Of a stretch of DNA of 64,000 bases, positions 62,555-64,000 are shown piece by piece; positions within the stretch are counted from its first letter, which is position 1, and each line of letters begins with the position of its first letter. Location of the stretch: the NCBI GenBank assembly GCA_000697335.1, contig JNEM01016507.1, positions 1 to 64,000 on the forward strand, given 5' to 3'. The position numbers and the translations under genes were made by a program. This stretch comes from Conidiobolus incongruus B7586. Its lineage: Eukaryota > Entomophthoromycota > Entomophthoromycetes > Entomophthorales > Conidiobolaceae. Below the pieces are notes generated by a model. It saw only the letters and a program-made list of their open reading frames with translations, did no database searches and was not told the DNA's origin.

Positions 62555-64000
62555 ACTGTACTTTTTCATTTTTAATAATTTGATTCAATATAATTTTTCA
62601 TATATTTGATTAACATACACTTTTATTATTAAATTTCATATTTTTTTACCATTTCCATTATTATTAGTTAATTTTTACTTGAATAATTTAGATTACTATA
62701 GCAAATAAAAATTTACTAAAAATATTTCATTTAACAATTAGTAATAAATGAGTTTGAAAGATATAATCAAAATTAATATTTCATATATAATTTAAATTAT
62801 TTTTTTAAATATTTTAAAGGTATTCTAATTTTTATTATGAATTTAACAAACATTATAATTTGTTATATGATCTTCTCTTACACGGGAAAAACGATGCATT
62901 TAATATTGAATACTCTTCATTCAAACTATAATGCAAGTTGAATGTACAATATCTTTATCAATTTTAATATAAATTTGTTATAATTAAAAATTTTTTCCTT
63001 TTTCATGATTATTTTCATAATAATAATAATATATAGTGTTATTCACTATTAAAATTAAATATCAATAATAATATAATAAATATGATTGTTATTTTGACCT
63101 TAGTTGACAGCTTTAAAATATTTTAAATATAATATTGATATTGGTTTGTATATCTATAAATCTGAGTAAAATGATGCCATTAATTAATTCATTTTTCTAT
63201 CTAAATAACATCTTTGAATCAATTTTATTATATTTTTTTCCAATTATTTAATTCATTTTAAGAAATATACAAAAATAAATCATTATAACAATAGTAAGCA
63301 TTAATATTGAATCATCAAATTAATAGCTATGCAATCGAAAATAGCAATAAACATAAAAATTCAAATTTTATGAATTAATGAATGTAATACGTTGTCAATA
63401 ACGGTCTATCTGATTATGGAGTTTATTCTTTTGAAAATATACTTTAAAACACTATATTCATTTATATTATCAATACTGTATTTAATAAAGGGTTCATTTT
63501 ATTAAGAAATATTAATAGGAATACTTTTCAAATGATCTATTCTTTATATAATTATAGTTAGAATTAATTCTAAAAAATGTTAAATACTTTAATATATTTA
63601 TCTAAAAATCATTAAAATTGAAAATAATATGATAAGTTTCTATAAATGTTCCATTTTTTAAAAACGTTAAAATAATTAAAACAATAGTATCTCACGTTTA
63701 ATCCATTTTATCAATTAAAACATAATTTATAAAATATATTATGAACCACAACTATTCTTAAATTTACATTATGAAATCAGCTTTTTTATATTCTTTTTCC
63801 ATGAATGTTTATATCAATCTCGTCACAGATATAATTAATAGATTTTAATACATATCATTTCTAAAGTTTTTGTTAAATGATTAGTTTAACCTCAAAGTCA
63901 GCTATTTTACATATTCAATACTTAATCCAAAACCATTTCATTTCAAATAAACAACCTGTAATTAAGTAATTAAAATTGATTTATTGTTATTTTTAGTATT
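62555..64000. other. AT-rich gene-free DNA
   Basis: The last 1.4 kb show no gene, RNA or repeat that I can support. Confidence 0.55.

Overview
The window is nuclear DNA of a fungus with a very AT-rich genome. It carries eukaryotic protein genes split by many short GT-AG introns (mostly about 45-60 bp), TTTAG/ATAG-type acceptors, the standard genetic code, nuclear-type tRNAs and long gene-free stretches of almost pure A+T. Fungus-typical families (Spo71-type PH protein, Nup159-type nucleoporin, Abd1, Pof1, Mzm1) point to fungi. The extreme AT content and short introns suggest an early-diverging lineage such as Entomophthoromycotina (Conidiobolus-like); that placement is inference.

Left third (1-21 kb): initiator tRNA-Met, a SprT-type protease with a SUMO-interacting motif (+), DNA ligase I with a PIP box (-), tRNA-Val, an unusual cyclophilin (-), the LYR complex III assembly factor Mzm1/LYRM7 (-), a GC-richer island with a broken F-box-like gene, and an 8.2-kb TOR kinase gene with about 21 introns (+). 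Middle (21-38 kb): a Spo71-like PH protein (-), Hsp10 (-), arginyl-tRNA synthetase with two candidate starts (-), an NMNAT-like Pof1 homologue (-), the cap guanine-N7 methyltransferase Abd1 (+) tail-to-tail with a tiny CENP-W gene (-), a small secreted basic protein (+), a DNAJC12-like J protein (-) and the retromer subunit Vps26 (-). Right part (38-64 kb): a decayed unrecognised gene, F-actin capping protein beta (-), an Nup159/Nup214-like nucleoporin that lacks FG repeats (+), a probable structured RNA, a transgelin/calponin protein (+), then about 13 kb of gene-poor, repeat-bearing DNA with solo LTRs, a fossil mariner transposase and a GNAT pseudogene beside its intact paralogue; tRNA-His lies near the right end.

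The genes are ordinary housekeeping functions (replication and repair, growth signalling, mRNA capping and export, protein folding, endosomal sorting, actin, mitochondria, kinetochore) with no operon logic. The main interest lies in the mobile-element fossils (three solo LTRs, each with a perfect 4-bp target duplication; a mariner fossil whose tryptophan codons turned into TAG), a near-identical 133-bp patch between the GNAT gene and pseudogene that suggests gene conversion, several small multi-exon genes, and two unexplained islands of higher GC. I found no convincing undescribed multi-gene system.
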